64,000 nt of DNA from Methylosarcina fibrata AML-C10 (GCF_000372865.1 NZ_KB889965.1:269902-333901), one strand, 5' to 3'. Shown: positions 19,180 to 27,714, counted from the first letter of the stretch. Notes: generated by a model from the sequence alone, not told the origin. Program-made: numbers and translations.

Positions 19180-19650
19180 TTAACGGCAATTGGAGGGCAG
19201 GTATTTACCGTCGATGGTTGAAGTACAGGCCCAGGTCAGCTGACCGCTGCCTACGCCGGCAGCAGCTCCGGTTACTTCTCTTGCAGTCAGCACGACAGGA
19301 CCCTGTGCGCCAGGTACCAAGGAGGTTGCGGTGACTGTAACGACGGTGCCGTCGTTTGCAACCACAATGTCATCTACATAGGGGGTATCGCCTGGGAAGT
19401 TATATCCTGCCACAGGGCCAGTACCGCCCGCAGTGATAAAGGCAGCCAGAGAGCCCATGGATGATACGGTTTCCGACACCGCCAATTTGGCCGGTTCCAT
19501 CATCACCAAAACTTCGGACATCTTGGCGCGGGTCGTGTAATCCTTGTAGGCCGGAATCGCGACCGCCGCCAGAATGCCGATGATGGCGACGACGATCATT
19601 AATTCGATCAGGGTAAAACCTTGTTGACGGTTGATGTGATTGTTTTTCAT
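19180..19650 (-). CDS. pilA: type IV pilin, major subunit
   Basis: The 156-residue prepilin has a short leader ending in Gly11 ([11 protein letters not shown]). The mature N-terminus [20 protein letters not shown] follows, with Glu5 needed for assembly. PilD should cut after Gly11 and methylate Phe. The C-terminus has two Cys in [17 protein letters not shown] that would form the usual pilin disulfide loop. The mid-region is Gly/Thr/Val-rich beta structure. Expression should depend on PilR and sigma-54 (promoter at 19692-19707), and the gene ends in a strong terminator. A GT-C gene downstream suggests glycosylation. Confidence 0.95.
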   Translation of the reverse strand: MKNNHINRQQGFTLIELMIVVAIIGILAAVAIPAYKDYTTRAKMSEVLVMMEPAKLAVSETVSSMGSLAAFITAGGTGPVAGYNFPGDTPYVDDIVVANDGTVVTVTATSLVPGAQGPVVLTAREVTGAAAGVGSGQLTWACTSTIDGKYLPSNCR

Positions 19651-19691
19651 GCGAGATACCTCTTGGTCTGGTTAGTGGTCAGTCAGGTAGA

Positions 19692-19707
19692 TGCAGGATG
19701 CGTGCCA
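19692..19707 (-). promoter_or_regulatory. sigma-54 promoter of pilA
   Basis: The minus strand reads TGGCACGCATCCTGCA. It has the invariant GG and GC spaced as in the -24/-12 consensus TGGCAC-N5-TTGCA, with one change in the -12 half. The -12 element lies about 42 bases before the pilA ATG. PilR, encoded at 755-2098, is the obvious activator. Confidence 0.85.
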
Positions 19708-19859
19708 GGTATTAAATCAGTCGAAACGTTGCGTCGAAAAACGCGGCAAACTGCGTTGTATGCCCGTGTCCAGCTTTGCTGATGCCTGCCGGCCGGTACG
19801 AATTCCGGACCGGTTTTATCCGGGGTCTCCGTTTCTTCTTACGGATTAATGTCTGTTTG

Positions 19860-19874
19860 TGACATTATTTGTCA
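19860..19874. promoter_or_regulatory. palindrome upstream of pilA, possible activator site
   Basis: TGACA-TTATT-TGTCA is a perfect inverted repeat with a 5-base centre. It lies about 155 bases upstream of the sigma-54 promoter, a usual distance for an NtrC-type enhancer. PilR binding is a guess from TGTC-type half sites. Confidence 0.35.
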
Positions 19875-19928
19875 GTCTTCCAGGGCTCTTACCGTTTGGG
19901 AAAATTTCCTTTTTTGCGAAAAAGATCT

Positions 19929-20006
19929 GTAGGGTATGCATCGCATACCCTTTCAAAGCTTGCCGAATGATCAGGCTTTCGAGAAGGTATGCGGTGCATA
20001 CCCTAC
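19929..20006. repeat. nested inverted repeat (REP/BIME-like) in the pilA-gmhA interval
   Basis: Two arms, 19929-19954 and about 19982-20006, are inverted copies of each other and start and end in GTAGGGTATGC/GCATACCCTAC. Each arm is itself a small hairpin (GGGTATGC/GCATACCC). The rest of the 520-base interval from 19651 to 20170 holds no gene that I can support. Confidence 0.6.
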
Positions 20007-20170
20007 CGCTGGAGCAGGGACTTTTCCAGGGAAATGCGGAGCATTGATTGAATGGAAACGGAAACCCGGAGAGCGGGACTGCATCCGATGCCGTCTCGTT
20101 GAATGACAGCATCGAATCGGTTTTGGAAAACTGCCCGGAGTTTATCGTGCTCCGGCTGCGCTAGAGCCGG

Positions 20171-20761
20171 TCAATCTTCGCATTCTTCTTCCAGCAGATC
20201 GCACAGGATGTGGCCGATCAGGATGTGCATCTCCTGGATGCGCGGCGTTTCGTTCGACGGCACGATGAAGCTGATGTCGCACAAGGGCGCCAGTTTGCCG
20301 CCGTCCCGGCCGAGCAGGCCAATGGTCTTGCAGCCGCATTTCTTGGCGGCCTGAACCGCTTCGATGACGTTCTGCGAGTTGCCGGACGTGGTAATGCCGA
20401 CCAGGATGTCGCCGGGTTTGCTGATGCCCCGGACCTGCCGGGAAAACACGTCGTTGAAGCTGTAGTCGTTGCCGACCGCGGTCAGGATCGAGGTGTCGGT
20501 GGTGAGCGCTATCGCGTTGAGCGGGCCGCGCTCTTTCATGAAATGGCCGACGAATTCGGCCGCAATGTGCTGCGAATCGGCAGCCGAACCGCCGTTGCCG
20601 CAGAACATCACTTTGCCGCCCTGCTTGAGAGTCGAACGGATGGCGCGTCCGGCGTCGATGATGAGCGGGGCTAGCTCCTGGAGGCAGCGGCTCAGTAACG
20701 CTTCGTGCTGAGCAAAGGACGTCTCGATGGTTTTGTGTGCGTAGTCGTTAAAAGCTGGCAC
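20171..20761 (-). CDS. gmhA: SIS-domain phosphoheptose isomerase (GmhA/DiaA family)
   Basis: From a GTG at 20761 the protein has 196 residues; GAGGA lies 6-8 bases upstream, whereas earlier in-frame starts lack a site and encode a non-homologous leader. The SIS core shows KVMFCGNGGSAADSQHIAAEFVGHF, TTSGNSQNV and the C-terminal RIQEMHILIGHILCDLLE, with the His/Glu/Gln residues expected for zinc binding in GmhA. GmhA makes D-glycero-D-manno-heptose 7-phosphate for LPS core. The close paralog DiaA, which controls DnaA, cannot be excluded. Confidence 0.82.
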   Translation of the reverse strand: MPAFNDYAHKTIETSFAQHEALLSRCLQELAPLIIDAGRAIRSTLKQGGKVMFCGNGGSAADSQHIAAEFVGHFMKERGPLNAIALTTDTSILTAVGNDYSFNDVFSRQVRGISKPGDILVGITTSGNSQNVIEAVQAAKKCGCKTIGLLGRDGGKLAPLCDISFIVPSNETPRIQEMHILIGHILCDLLEEECED

Positions 20762-20992
20762 TGGAAATTCCTCGCTGAAATCGATTAGTGAAAGGTAAAA
20801 AACCCGAGGCGGTCCGGCATGGAGCCGGAATCCATCCTGGGGCAAAGTTCGGTTCGTTCGTTTGAATAGGGCTTCTCCATGAGGATTGGCCGAACGGCGG
20901 CCGGGCTTTTGCCAATTATAGACCATCAGGCCGGGATGCGGTGACTCATGCTTTCATTCGAAGCAGGCCGGGTTCCGCATCAAGGTCCGACG

Positions 20993-21022
20993 AAAAAAAA
21001 CGCGCGCCCGTTGCGGGCGCGC
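20993..21022 (-). terminator. terminator of the first FN3/TIM-barrel gene
   Basis: GCGCGCCCG pairs with CGGGCGCGC around a 3-base loop. A run of eight T follows on the minus strand, 37 bases after the stop. Confidence 0.9.
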
Positions 21023-21058
21023 AAGGTTAGGGGATTGCCCCCTGGGAAAGGTAAGAAC

Positions 21059-22447
21059 TTATTGAATGTATGGTTGTAAAGTATCGTGCCATTGTTGGAA
21101 CTGGCTCGAATAACTGCTGTTGTTCAAGTCCGTGTCGTAGATTTCGAAATAGGTGGCTTTGAAATCGTTGTAACCATGGCTGATGCCTGCGCTTGGGGTG
21201 TCGCCTTTCGGGAAGTTACACCAGGACCAGGCTTTCTGATTCGACCATTCGCCGCAAGCCTGGAACATGATGCCGGCTTTGCCTACGGCAGGCGTCAGCA
21301 CGTCGCCCAACGGGCCGTTCGGCGCCGAGCCGGACAACACTTCCTGGAAGAAGTTGACGTTGCTGTACTGAGCCATCAACGTGTCGCGGATATCGTCGGC
21401 GGTGGACGGATTGTCTACATTGTCCGAAATGCCGAACAATCCCACATAAATGTTTTTATTGGGGAAGGCTTTGGCCCAGGCGCTGACAGAGCGGTTCACG
21501 GCGTCTTTGAACTTCGATGCGGAATAGCCGGAAGGCAACTGGGTCAGCCGCACGGATTGAATGCCGCCGATGGCCGCGTCAACCTGCTTGATCGTAGAGT
21601 GAGCATTCGTAGCGGTTCCGTCGATTTGATGCGTGCTCAGAGCGCTGATCAGTTTTTCCAGAGCGGACAGCATCGTGGTATCCCACGGCACGATGGTCTT
21701 GCCGAATTGAGGATCGTTATAGGTCGTACACTTCGATTCCAGCCAGGTCGGAGCCGCCATGACCATGGTGGCTACGCTGACGCCTTGGCCTGCCGACTTG
21801 GCTTTCTGAACGATCGAATCAAGTTTGGAGAAATCGTATTTGCCTTCGGTTTTTTCGATTTCGCTCCAGTAAAGACGAACCAGCACGCCGTCGACAAAAG
21901 GCTTGTCCACGACATTGTCGATCGAATAAATGCCGGCGGGGGCTCCGGAAACAACGTCACCGCCGCCACCGCCGCCACCGCCGCCACCGCCACCGCCACC
22001 GCCGCTTGAACCGGAAGACGTTGTGGCGCTGGTCGATGAGGACTGCGACGACGTATTGCCTGCCGCATCGTAAGCGGCGACGGTGTATTTATAAGTCGTG
22101 CTGGCGGAAAGGCCGGTATTGGAAAAAGAGGTGCCGGAAACGGTGGCCACCTGGGTGCCGCCCCGATATACTTTGTAGCCTTTGACTCCGACCGAGTCCG
22201 AGGAAGCTTTCCAGCTCAGATTGATCTGCGAAGAAGAAGCGGCGGTTGCCGTGAGTCCGCTTGGAACGGTCGGGGCGGTATTGTCTCCCCGGCCGCCACC
22301 GCCACCGCCACCGCCCCACCGGGCTGCTTGTGCGGTACCGACTTGTGCGATACCCATAGCCCCTGCCAGACATAGAGAAATCGATGTTTTTAAGATTAAA
22401 CCGGTAATTCCAGGTTTACCATGGGCATGGAATTTAGAATACTTCAT
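21059..22447 (-). CDS. secreted protein: one FN3 domain, polyglycine linker, glycoside-hydrolase-like TIM barrel
   Basis: The protein has 462 residues. A signal peptide runs to about Ala41 (GTAQA|ARWG). A Gly-rich stretch, one fibronectin type III domain (57-143) and a run of 15 Gly (149-163) follow. The C-terminal domain of about 295 residues (DGVLVRLYWSEIEKTEGKYD) has the pattern of a TIM-barrel glycoside hydrolase. Glu369 (FFQEV), Glu400 (ACGEW) and Glu435 (YFEIY) are conserved in the paralog at 23130-25025 and are candidate catalytic residues. I cannot place it in a known GH family. It is probably exported by Sec. It has its own terminator and shares an upstream hairpin with the paralog. 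Confidence 0.75.
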   Translation of the reverse strand: MKYSKFHAHGKPGITGLILKTSISLCLAGAMGIAQVGTAQAARWGGGGGGGGRGDNTAPTVPSGLTATAASSSQINLSWKASSDSVGVKGYKVYRGGTQVATVSGTSFSNTGLSASTTYKYTVAAYDAAGNTSSQSSSTSATTSSGSSGGGGGGGGGGGGGGGDVVSGAPAGIYSIDNVVDKPFVDGVLVRLYWSEIEKTEGKYDFSKLDSIVQKAKSAGQGVSVATMVMAAPTWLESKCTTYNDPQFGKTIVPWDTTMLSALEKLISALSTHQIDGTATNAHSTIKQVDAAIGGIQSVRLTQLPSGYSASKFKDAVNRSVSAWAKAFPNKNIYVGLFGISDNVDNPSTADDIRDTLMAQYSNVNFFQEVLSGSAPNGPLGDVLTPAVGKAGIMFQACGEWSNQKAWSWCNFPKGDTPSAGISHGYNDFKATYFEIYDTDLNNSSYSSQFQQWHDTLQPYIQ

Positions 22448-22534
22448 AAATTTTCTCGTTTGGTTTTATAGAAATAAACTTTAGTAATCGTCCGTCAATG
22501 TGCAGTTTCCGGTCCTATTACTGAGTTGATTCTC

Positions 22535-22560
22535 CTCAAATAACTTGAGAGTTATTTGAG
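22535..22560 (-). promoter_or_regulatory. conserved hairpin/operator upstream of the first FN3/TIM gene
   Basis: CTCAAATAAC and GTTATTTGAG pair perfectly around a 6-base loop, about 88 bases before the start codon. The paralog has the same element at 25120-25147 with a compensated base change. No T-run follows, so it is not a terminator. It could be an operator or an mRNA leader structure. Confidence 0.6.
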
Positions 22561-22973
22561 AACTCTCCTTATTTATCCCGGGCGGAATAATTTGGAGACG
22601 GGTACAGTGTGCCATGGCTTTCTTAAATGAAAGTTAAGAACCGGGAACGAAAAGAAAGGGAATTCTGCCGTATTTATTTGCCGTTGGAGCCGCTCTGATA
22701 GGGAAGGCCAGTATTCATGCAGAGTATGGGTGTTTTGACTGTTCGGAGGGCGGTACAGAAACTTTGGCCGGCAGGGGATGGCGTTAAGCCTGTAAACCGG
22801 CATTCAGTGCCGTTTTTCGTCAGTTCAACCCGCCGGTCGGCAAAACACGATAATCCAGGCGGTGCCTTTGCCTTGAATTTGCCGTAATAGAGCGCACCAC
22901 TCGGGAGCTTCCTTTCGGTGACACTCGGAAGAACGTTATAGAAAGGTCGAGGCCTTGTCCGGACGGGGCCAGT

Positions 22974-23011
22974 AAAAGACCTGCCAGGTTTTAAAACCCG
23001 GCAGGTCTTTT
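22974..23011. repeat. dispersed palindromic repeat, copy 1
   Basis: AAAAGACCTGCCAGGTTTT is followed at once by its near-perfect inverted copy, with one G-T pair in 19. A second copy is at 31684-31716. It could act as a two-way terminator because both ends carry A/T runs. The rest of the 682-base interval 22448-23129 holds only the hairpin at 22535 and the terminator at 23066. Confidence 0.7.
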
Positions 23012-23065
23012 TATCAATAGTGATGAAGCCGGCTCTGCCATTTGCCGGTTAGTGCGTCCGGAAGC

Positions 23066-23094
23066 AAAAAAAACGCGCGCTCATGGAGCGCGCG
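23066..23094 (-). terminator. terminator of the second FN3/TIM-barrel gene
   Basis: CGCGCGCTC pairs with GAGCGCGCG around CAT and is followed by eight T on the minus strand, 36 bases after the stop. It resembles the terminator of the paralog in position and composition. Confidence 0.9.
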
Positions 23095-23129
23095 GGGCTA
23101 CTGGGGGATGACCCAAAAAGGAACAGGAC

Positions 23130-25025
23130 TTATGGAAGATACGGAGCCAACGTATCGTGCCATTGCTGGAACTGAGACGCATAGCTGCTGTTATTCAAAT
23201 CATTTTCATAGATTTCGAAATAAGTCGCGCCATAGTCGTTATAACCGTGAGCAATACCTGCGCTCGGGGTGTCTCCTTGCGGAAAGTTACACTGGGGCCA
23301 TGCTCCCTGATTCGACCATTCGCCGCAAGCCTGGAACATGATGCCGGTTTTGCCAACGGCAGGTTCCAGAACATCGCCCAATGGGCCGTTCGGCGCCGAA
23401 CCGGACAGTACTTCCTGGAAGAAACTGACATTTTTGTACTGAGCCAGCAACGTGTCGCGGATGTCGTCGGCGGTGGATGGGTTGCTGATGTTGTCCTGTA
23501 TGCCGAACAATCCCACGTACAGGTGCTTGTTGGGGAAAGCGGTGGCCCAGGCGCCGACCGAGCGGTACACGCCTTCCTTGAGTTTATCGGCGGTATAGCC
23601 GGAAGGCAGTTGTCTTAGACGGACGGACTGAATGCCGCCGATGGGCGCGTCGACCTGCTTGACCGTGGGATGATCCTTTAACGGCACGCCGTCGATTTGA
23701 TAGACGCTGAGGGCTGCGGTCAGTTTCTCGAGAGCGGACAGCATCGTGGTATCCCAGGGAACGATCGTCTGACCGAACTGAGGGTCGTTGTAGGTCTCCG
23801 ACTTGGCGGCCAGCCAAGTGGGATCGGCTGCGACTATAGTAGCCAACGTGACGCTGTGTCCCAGGGCTTGTGCTTTTTTAACGGTGGTGGCGATCTTGGA
23901 AAAGTCATACGTCCCTTCGGTTTTTTCCACCTGGCTCCAGTGAATACGGATGAGCACGCCGTCGACAAAGGGTTTGTCCACGACATTGTCGATCGAATAA
24001 ATGCCGGCAGGAACTCCGGCAGCCGGTCCGCCGCCACCGCCTGACTGCGTTGTTGCGCTGGCGGATTGCGATTGATCCGATTCGTTGCCGGCCGCATCCA
24101 TAGCCGAAACGGTGTAGCTGTAGGTCGTACTGGCCGTCAGACCGGTATTGGAGAAGGAAGTACCGGTAACGGTCGTTATCTCGCTGCCGTTCCGGAATAT
24201 TTTGTAACCGGTAACGCCCACAGCATCTTCGGAAGCCGTCCAGGTCAAGTTGATTGCCGAGGAAGAAGTCGCGGTAGCGTTGAGGTTGGTGGGAACGGTC
24301 GGCGCCGTCGTATCGCCCGAGCCGCCTTCCAACGTAGTGGCACTGACGGGTTGTGACTCCGAGGAGTTATTGCCGGCGGCATCGTAAGCCAGGACGGTAT
24401 ATTGATAACTCGTGGCGGGGGAAAGACCGTTATTGGTGAAGGTGGTCGTCGTCACACTGGCAATCTGGCTGCCGTCCCGGAAGACGGTATAGCCCTTGAC
24501 GCCCACGTTATCGGTGGCCGCCGTCCAGCTCAAGTTGACCGTGGAAGAAGAAATGGCGGATGCGGTGAGTCCATCGGGAGTAGAAGGCGGCGTAGTGTCG
24601 GTTGAATTCGACAGCGTGGTCGCGCTGACCGACGTCGATTTCGACGACGTATTGCCGGCCCGATCGTAGGCAGCGACGGAATATTGATAATTTGTATTGG
24701 CGGCAAGACCGGTGTTGGAGAAGGACGTGGTGGTGACGTTCGCAATCTGGGTGGTGCCTCGGTATACTTTGTAGCCTCTAACACCCGACGACGAGTCGGT
24801 GGAAGCCGTCCAGCTCAGGTTGATCTGTGAAGAAGAGGCTGCGGTTGCCGTGAGTCCGCTGGGGACGGTGGGAGGCCGCGTGTCGCGGGGAGGCCGAATG
24901 GCGGCCTGTGCCGAATTAATCTGAAAAGCGCTCAGGATTCCGGATAGACAAAGGCACATCAATATATGTAAAATTACCCCTGTATTTTGATGTTTCAAAT
25001 GGGCATGGAACATTGAATACTTCAT
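23130..25025 (-). CDS. secreted protein: three FN3 domains plus glycoside-hydrolase-like TIM barrel
   Basis: From the ATG at 25025 the protein has 631 residues; this start aligns with the paralog (MKYSMFHAHL against MKYSKFHAHG), and both share the upstream context CAAACGAGAAAA. A signal peptide ends near Ala41 (NSAQA). Three FN3 repeats fill about 50-330, each with NLSW or NLTW and YDAAGN-like signatures. A short GGGGG linker and the same C-terminal barrel as in 21059-22447 follow. Conserved stretches include AGIYSIDNVVDKPFVDGVL, FFQEVLSGSAPNGPLGDVL and FQACGEWSNQ. The FN3 domains probably bind polysaccharide or act as spacers. Enzyme family and substrate are unknown. Confidence 0.76.
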   Translation of the reverse strand: MKYSMFHAHLKHQNTGVILHILMCLCLSGILSAFQINSAQAAIRPPRDTRPPTVPSGLTATAASSSQINLSWTASTDSSSGVRGYKVYRGTTQIANVTTTSFSNTGLAANTNYQYSVAAYDRAGNTSSKSTSVSATTLSNSTDTTPPSTPDGLTASAISSSTVNLSWTAATDNVGVKGYTVFRDGSQIASVTTTTFTNNGLSPATSYQYTVLAYDAAGNNSSESQPVSATTLEGGSGDTTAPTVPTNLNATATSSSAINLTWTASEDAVGVTGYKIFRNGSEITTVTGTSFSNTGLTASTTYSYTVSAMDAAGNESDQSQSASATTQSGGGGGPAAGVPAGIYSIDNVVDKPFVDGVLIRIHWSQVEKTEGTYDFSKIATTVKKAQALGHSVTLATIVAADPTWLAAKSETYNDPQFGQTIVPWDTTMLSALEKLTAALSVYQIDGVPLKDHPTVKQVDAPIGGIQSVRLRQLPSGYTADKLKEGVYRSVGAWATAFPNKHLYVGLFGIQDNISNPSTADDIRDTLLAQYKNVSFFQEVLSGSAPNGPLGDVLEPAVGKTGIMFQACGEWSNQGAWPQCNFPQGDTPSAGIAHGYNDYGATYFEIYENDLNNSSYASQFQQWHDTLAPYLP

Positions 25026-25119
25026 AATTTTTCTCGTTTGATTATAAATGAACAAAAGTAATCGTCCGTAATGTGCAGATTCCGGTTTTTACTACTTGCT
25101 GTACTACATCAAACTCTTT

Positions 25120-25147
25120 CCTCAAATAATCGGAAGATTATTTGAGG
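25120..25147 (-). promoter_or_regulatory. conserved hairpin/operator upstream of the second FN3/TIM gene
   Basis: CCTCAAATAATC and GATTATTTGAGG pair perfectly over 12 bases around GGAA, about 95 bases before the start codon. Compared with the paralog's copy, the inner pairs change from AAC/GTT to ATC/GAT, so pairing is kept while sequence changes. Confidence 0.6.
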
Positions 25148-25681
25148 AATCTCCTTTTTCAGGTGAAGCGTTTCGGAGACGAAGGCAGTCTGTCACAGAA
25201 TTCTTAAGGCAGGATTAAAAGAAATAATTTTCGTTAACAGGACGGTTGAGCCGCAGAGACCGATTAATTCGGTAAAAATAGGGTCTTGCCTTCCTTTATC
25301 TGGCGTTCAGTATAAGCGGCAAATCACAGGATTTTGCCGGAGCCGATCGGTAGCGGGTGTGAAGCAAATGCCTTTGCCTTAAGTTTAAAATGCCGGGCAT
25401 ACGGGATCCGGATTTATTATTTTCCCTTGTCCGATGCTCTTGGATTCATTCTCTTGATTTTTTGAAGGAGCGTCTTTTCGGTTACCGCTCGTCCAAAAGA
25501 TTTCAGCTCGCCGGATCCGATTGTCGAGAGTCAGGTTTTGCTTAATGCGGCTGGGCGTGGCAAAGAAGCGCCAAAAATCGTTAAGCCGTTTCGATTTTTG
25601 GCATAAAACGGCTGAGATAGGGGCTGCGGAAGACTTGGCCTGAAGGATAGGCTTTGTCCTGGATGAAAATACAGGAAGTGT
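25148..25681. other. intergenic region without a supported gene
   Basis: It contains one inverted repeat (GCCAAAAATCG at 25570-25580 and CGATTTTTGGC at 25592-25602) downstream of the VOC gene. It could fold in the VOC transcript but lacks a clean T-run. I see no other feature. Confidence 0.5.
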
Positions 25682-26056
25682 TTACGGTTGTTCTATGATT
25701 TCCACGGCATTTCCGTCCGGATCCCGGCAGAACAGGGCTTGACGCCCCGATTTGCTCAGGCTGTAACGAATGCCGTTTCTGTTCAAGGATTCCAGAACGG
25801 GCGCCAGCGAAACTACGGTCAGGGCGAAATGACGATCCCTGCCGCCGTGCTCGGGACGGCCGGTTTTCGGATCCGGACTTTCCAGTTCCAGCAGATGAAC
25901 TTGCTGGGAGCCGACCTGAAGCCACGCTCCCGGAAAGCCCAGATTGGGCCGCTCGATCTGCTTCAGACCCAAAACTCCGTGATAAAAGGCAAGGGAGGTC
26001 GCAGTATCTGCGACCATAATGCTGGCATGATGGAGGGAAATAAAATGGATGGCCAT
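25682..26056 (-). CDS. VOC (glyoxalase/dioxygenase-fold) family protein
   Basis: The 124-residue protein has paired beta-alpha-beta-beta-beta modules. The first begins LHHASIMVADTATSLAFYHGVLGL, with the metal His in the position usual for the family. RHFALTV and the terminal FCRDPDGNAVEIIE supply the other likely ligands (His and Glu). VOC proteins include glyoxalases, dioxygenases and antibiotic-binding proteins, and the substrate cannot be inferred. The gene is monocistronic. No ribosome site is clear, and Met13 is a less likely alternative start. Confidence 0.75.
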   Translation of the reverse strand: MAIHFISLHHASIMVADTATSLAFYHGVLGLKQIERPNLGFPGAWLQVGSQQVHLLELESPDPKTGRPEHGGRDRHFALTVVSLAPVLESLNRNGIRYSLSKSGRQALFCRDPDGNAVEIIEQP

Positions 26057-26243
26057 GAGGGTGAGTTTATTTGAATCAATCCGAAGATTATACCTTTCCC
26101 GGTATTTTTGTAAATAATGGATAAGATTACGAGCAGGGCAGTCGGGCTATTACGGGCACTGGTTGGCCGCGGATAGAGAAGCTTGTCCGGCATCCGATGG
26201 GTGAGAGAGATCCCGATAGGCTTCGAAGTGATAACGAAGCTCG

Positions 26244-27050
26244 TCACTTGTGCTTCGGAGAATCGATCTCATCAGGCAAGGTTTTTATTAGCCCTCCGGC
26301 CGGATCGGCGCTTTCCGGTTTGCGGGCGAACAGGCGCGAGCTGAGCAGCCCCAGTTCGAACAGCATCCACATCGGAACGGCCAGTAAGGTTTGCGAAATG
26401 GCGTCGGGCGGCGTGAGCACCATGCCGACGATGAAGGCGCCGACGATGACGTAGGGCCGTTTTTCCGCAAGCTCCCGGGGCGTAACCAGCCCCGCCCAAA
26501 CCAGGACGATCGTCAAAATGGGCACTTCGAAGCAAACCCCGAAGGCGAAGAACATCGTCAAAACAAAGTCCAGATATTGGGTGATATCGGTCATGACCGC
26601 CACGCCCGGCGGAGCGGCGGCGGTTAAAAACCCGAAGATGAGCGGAAAGACCACGAAGTAGGAAAAGGCGACGCCCAGATAAAACAGCAACGTGCTGGCG
26701 ATCAGCAGCGGCAGGATCAGCCGCCGTTCCTGTTTGTAAAGGCCGGGCGCGACGAAAGCCCAGAACTGGTACAGAATGTACGGAACGGAAATGAAAACGG
26801 CAACGACCAGCGCCAGTTTAAAAGGCGTAAAAAAAGGCGAGGCCACCTCGATGGCAATCATCGTGCTGTTGGCCGGCATGTGCTTCATCAACGGGCCGGC
26901 GAGCAGCGCGTAAATGTCGTTGGCGTAATAAGCCAGCGCCAAAAATACCACCAATACGCAGAAAACGACGCGCAGAATTCGGTCGCGTAATTCGATCAGG
27001 TGGCTGATGAACGGTTGTTCCGCGTGCTCTTCGTGATTATTTTGACTCAT
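26244..27050 (-). CDS. tatC: twin-arginine translocase subunit TatC
   Basis: The 268-residue polytopic protein has six membrane helices. It starts with the cytoplasmic motif [16 protein letters not shown] and carries the periplasmic loop [21 protein letters not shown]; both are TatC hallmarks that contact the twin-Arg signal. Its start overlaps the end of tatB by 14 bases. It completes tatABC, downstream of the his operon. Confidence 0.94.
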   Translation of the reverse strand: MSQNNHEEHAEQPFISHLIELRDRILRVVFCVLVVFLALAYYANDIYALLAGPLMKHMPANSTMIAIEVASPFFTPFKLALVVAVFISVPYILYQFWAFVAPGLYKQERRLILPLLIASTLLFYLGVAFSYFVVFPLIFGFLTAAAPPGVAVMTDITQYLDFVLTMFFAFGVCFEVPILTIVLVWAGLVTPRELAEKRPYVIVGAFIVGMVLTPPDAISQTLLAVPMWMLFELGLLSSRLFARKPESADPAGGLIKTLPDEIDSPKHK

Positions 27051-27363
27051 CGGGACCGGAAATCTGTTGAGCGCTTTCTCTTTTTACCGTATCGACCGAA
27101 GATTGAATGGCGTGCGCCGCGTCGGTCGCCTCATCCAGCAATTGCCGAAATTCTTTCATACCCGATTCTTGTTTCAAGGCTTGGCGCAGTTCTTCGGCAT
27201 GAAGTTCTTCCCGGATTTCCGTCTTGACCGAAGCGATGATGGATCGTGTCTTGCCGATCCAGAAGCCCGCCATCCGGGCGACCCTGGGCAACCGTTCCGG
27301 ACCGATCACCAATAAACTGACCAAAGCGACCAGGCAAAGTTCGGAAAATCCTATGTCAAACAT
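27037..27363 (-). CDS. tatB: Sec-independent translocase subunit TatB
   Basis: The 108-residue protein has one N-terminal membrane helix ([20 protein letters not shown]), the hinge GPERLP, an amphipathic helix ([19 protein letters not shown]) and a charged soluble tail. This is the TatB pattern: Glu8 in the membrane helix, and longer than TatA. It lies 5 bases after tatA and overlaps tatC. Confidence 0.93.
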   Translation of the reverse strand: MFDIGFSELCLVALVSLLVIGPERLPRVARMAGFWIGKTRSIIASVKTEIREELHAEELRQALKQESGMKEFRQLLDEATDAAHAIQSSVDTVKRESAQQISGPDESK

Positions 27364-27368
27364 AACGG

Positions 27369-27587
27369 TTAATTTTTTTCATGATGGCGCGAAACGACCC
27401 GGCCTTCGATGACTTGATCGGCGGCAGAATCGGACGAAGGTTTCGTGTCGTCGTTTTCTTTGATGGCCTTGCGAAAGCTTTTGATGGCGCTGCCCAAATC
27501 GGAGCCCGCCTCACGCAAACGCCGGGTGCCGAACAGCACCATGACGATGACGAGCAAGATTAACAGTTCACTGAGGCTGATGCCCAT
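27369..27587 (-). CDS. tatA: Sec-independent translocase subunit TatA
   Basis: The protein has 72 residues from the ATG at 27587, chosen because GTGGAG lies 6 bases upstream; an in-frame GTG adds four residues. A membrane helix (LSELLILLVIVMVLFG) is followed by the FGTRRLREAGSDLGSAIKSF amphipathic helix with the usual Phe-Gly hinge, then a polar tail. TatA forms the variable-size translocation channel. Confidence 0.92.
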   Translation of the reverse strand: MGISLSELLILLVIVMVLFGTRRLREAGSDLGSAIKSFRKAIKENDDTKPSSDSAADQVIEGRVVSRHHEKN

Positions 27588-27714
27588 ATTAAACTCCACT
27601 TGATGAATAATGAATGACGAAGGCCGTCTCCTTTTTTCCTATGCCGGATCGTTCGTTCGGTCGAGGAGATCTCTTCGGATTGCCTCAGGGCACAGAAAGA
27701 CGAATCCTGGCGAG

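Noticed and set aside
20103-20170. Terminator of gmhA on the minus strand (CCGGAG...CTCCGG)
   Set aside because: The stem is only six bases and no T-run follows within a useful distance.
22609-22614. TGGCAC on the minus strand upstream of the first FN3/TIM gene, as a sigma-54 -24 element
   Set aside because: The base pair at the -12 position is CC, not GC, and the paralog's leader does not keep the motif.
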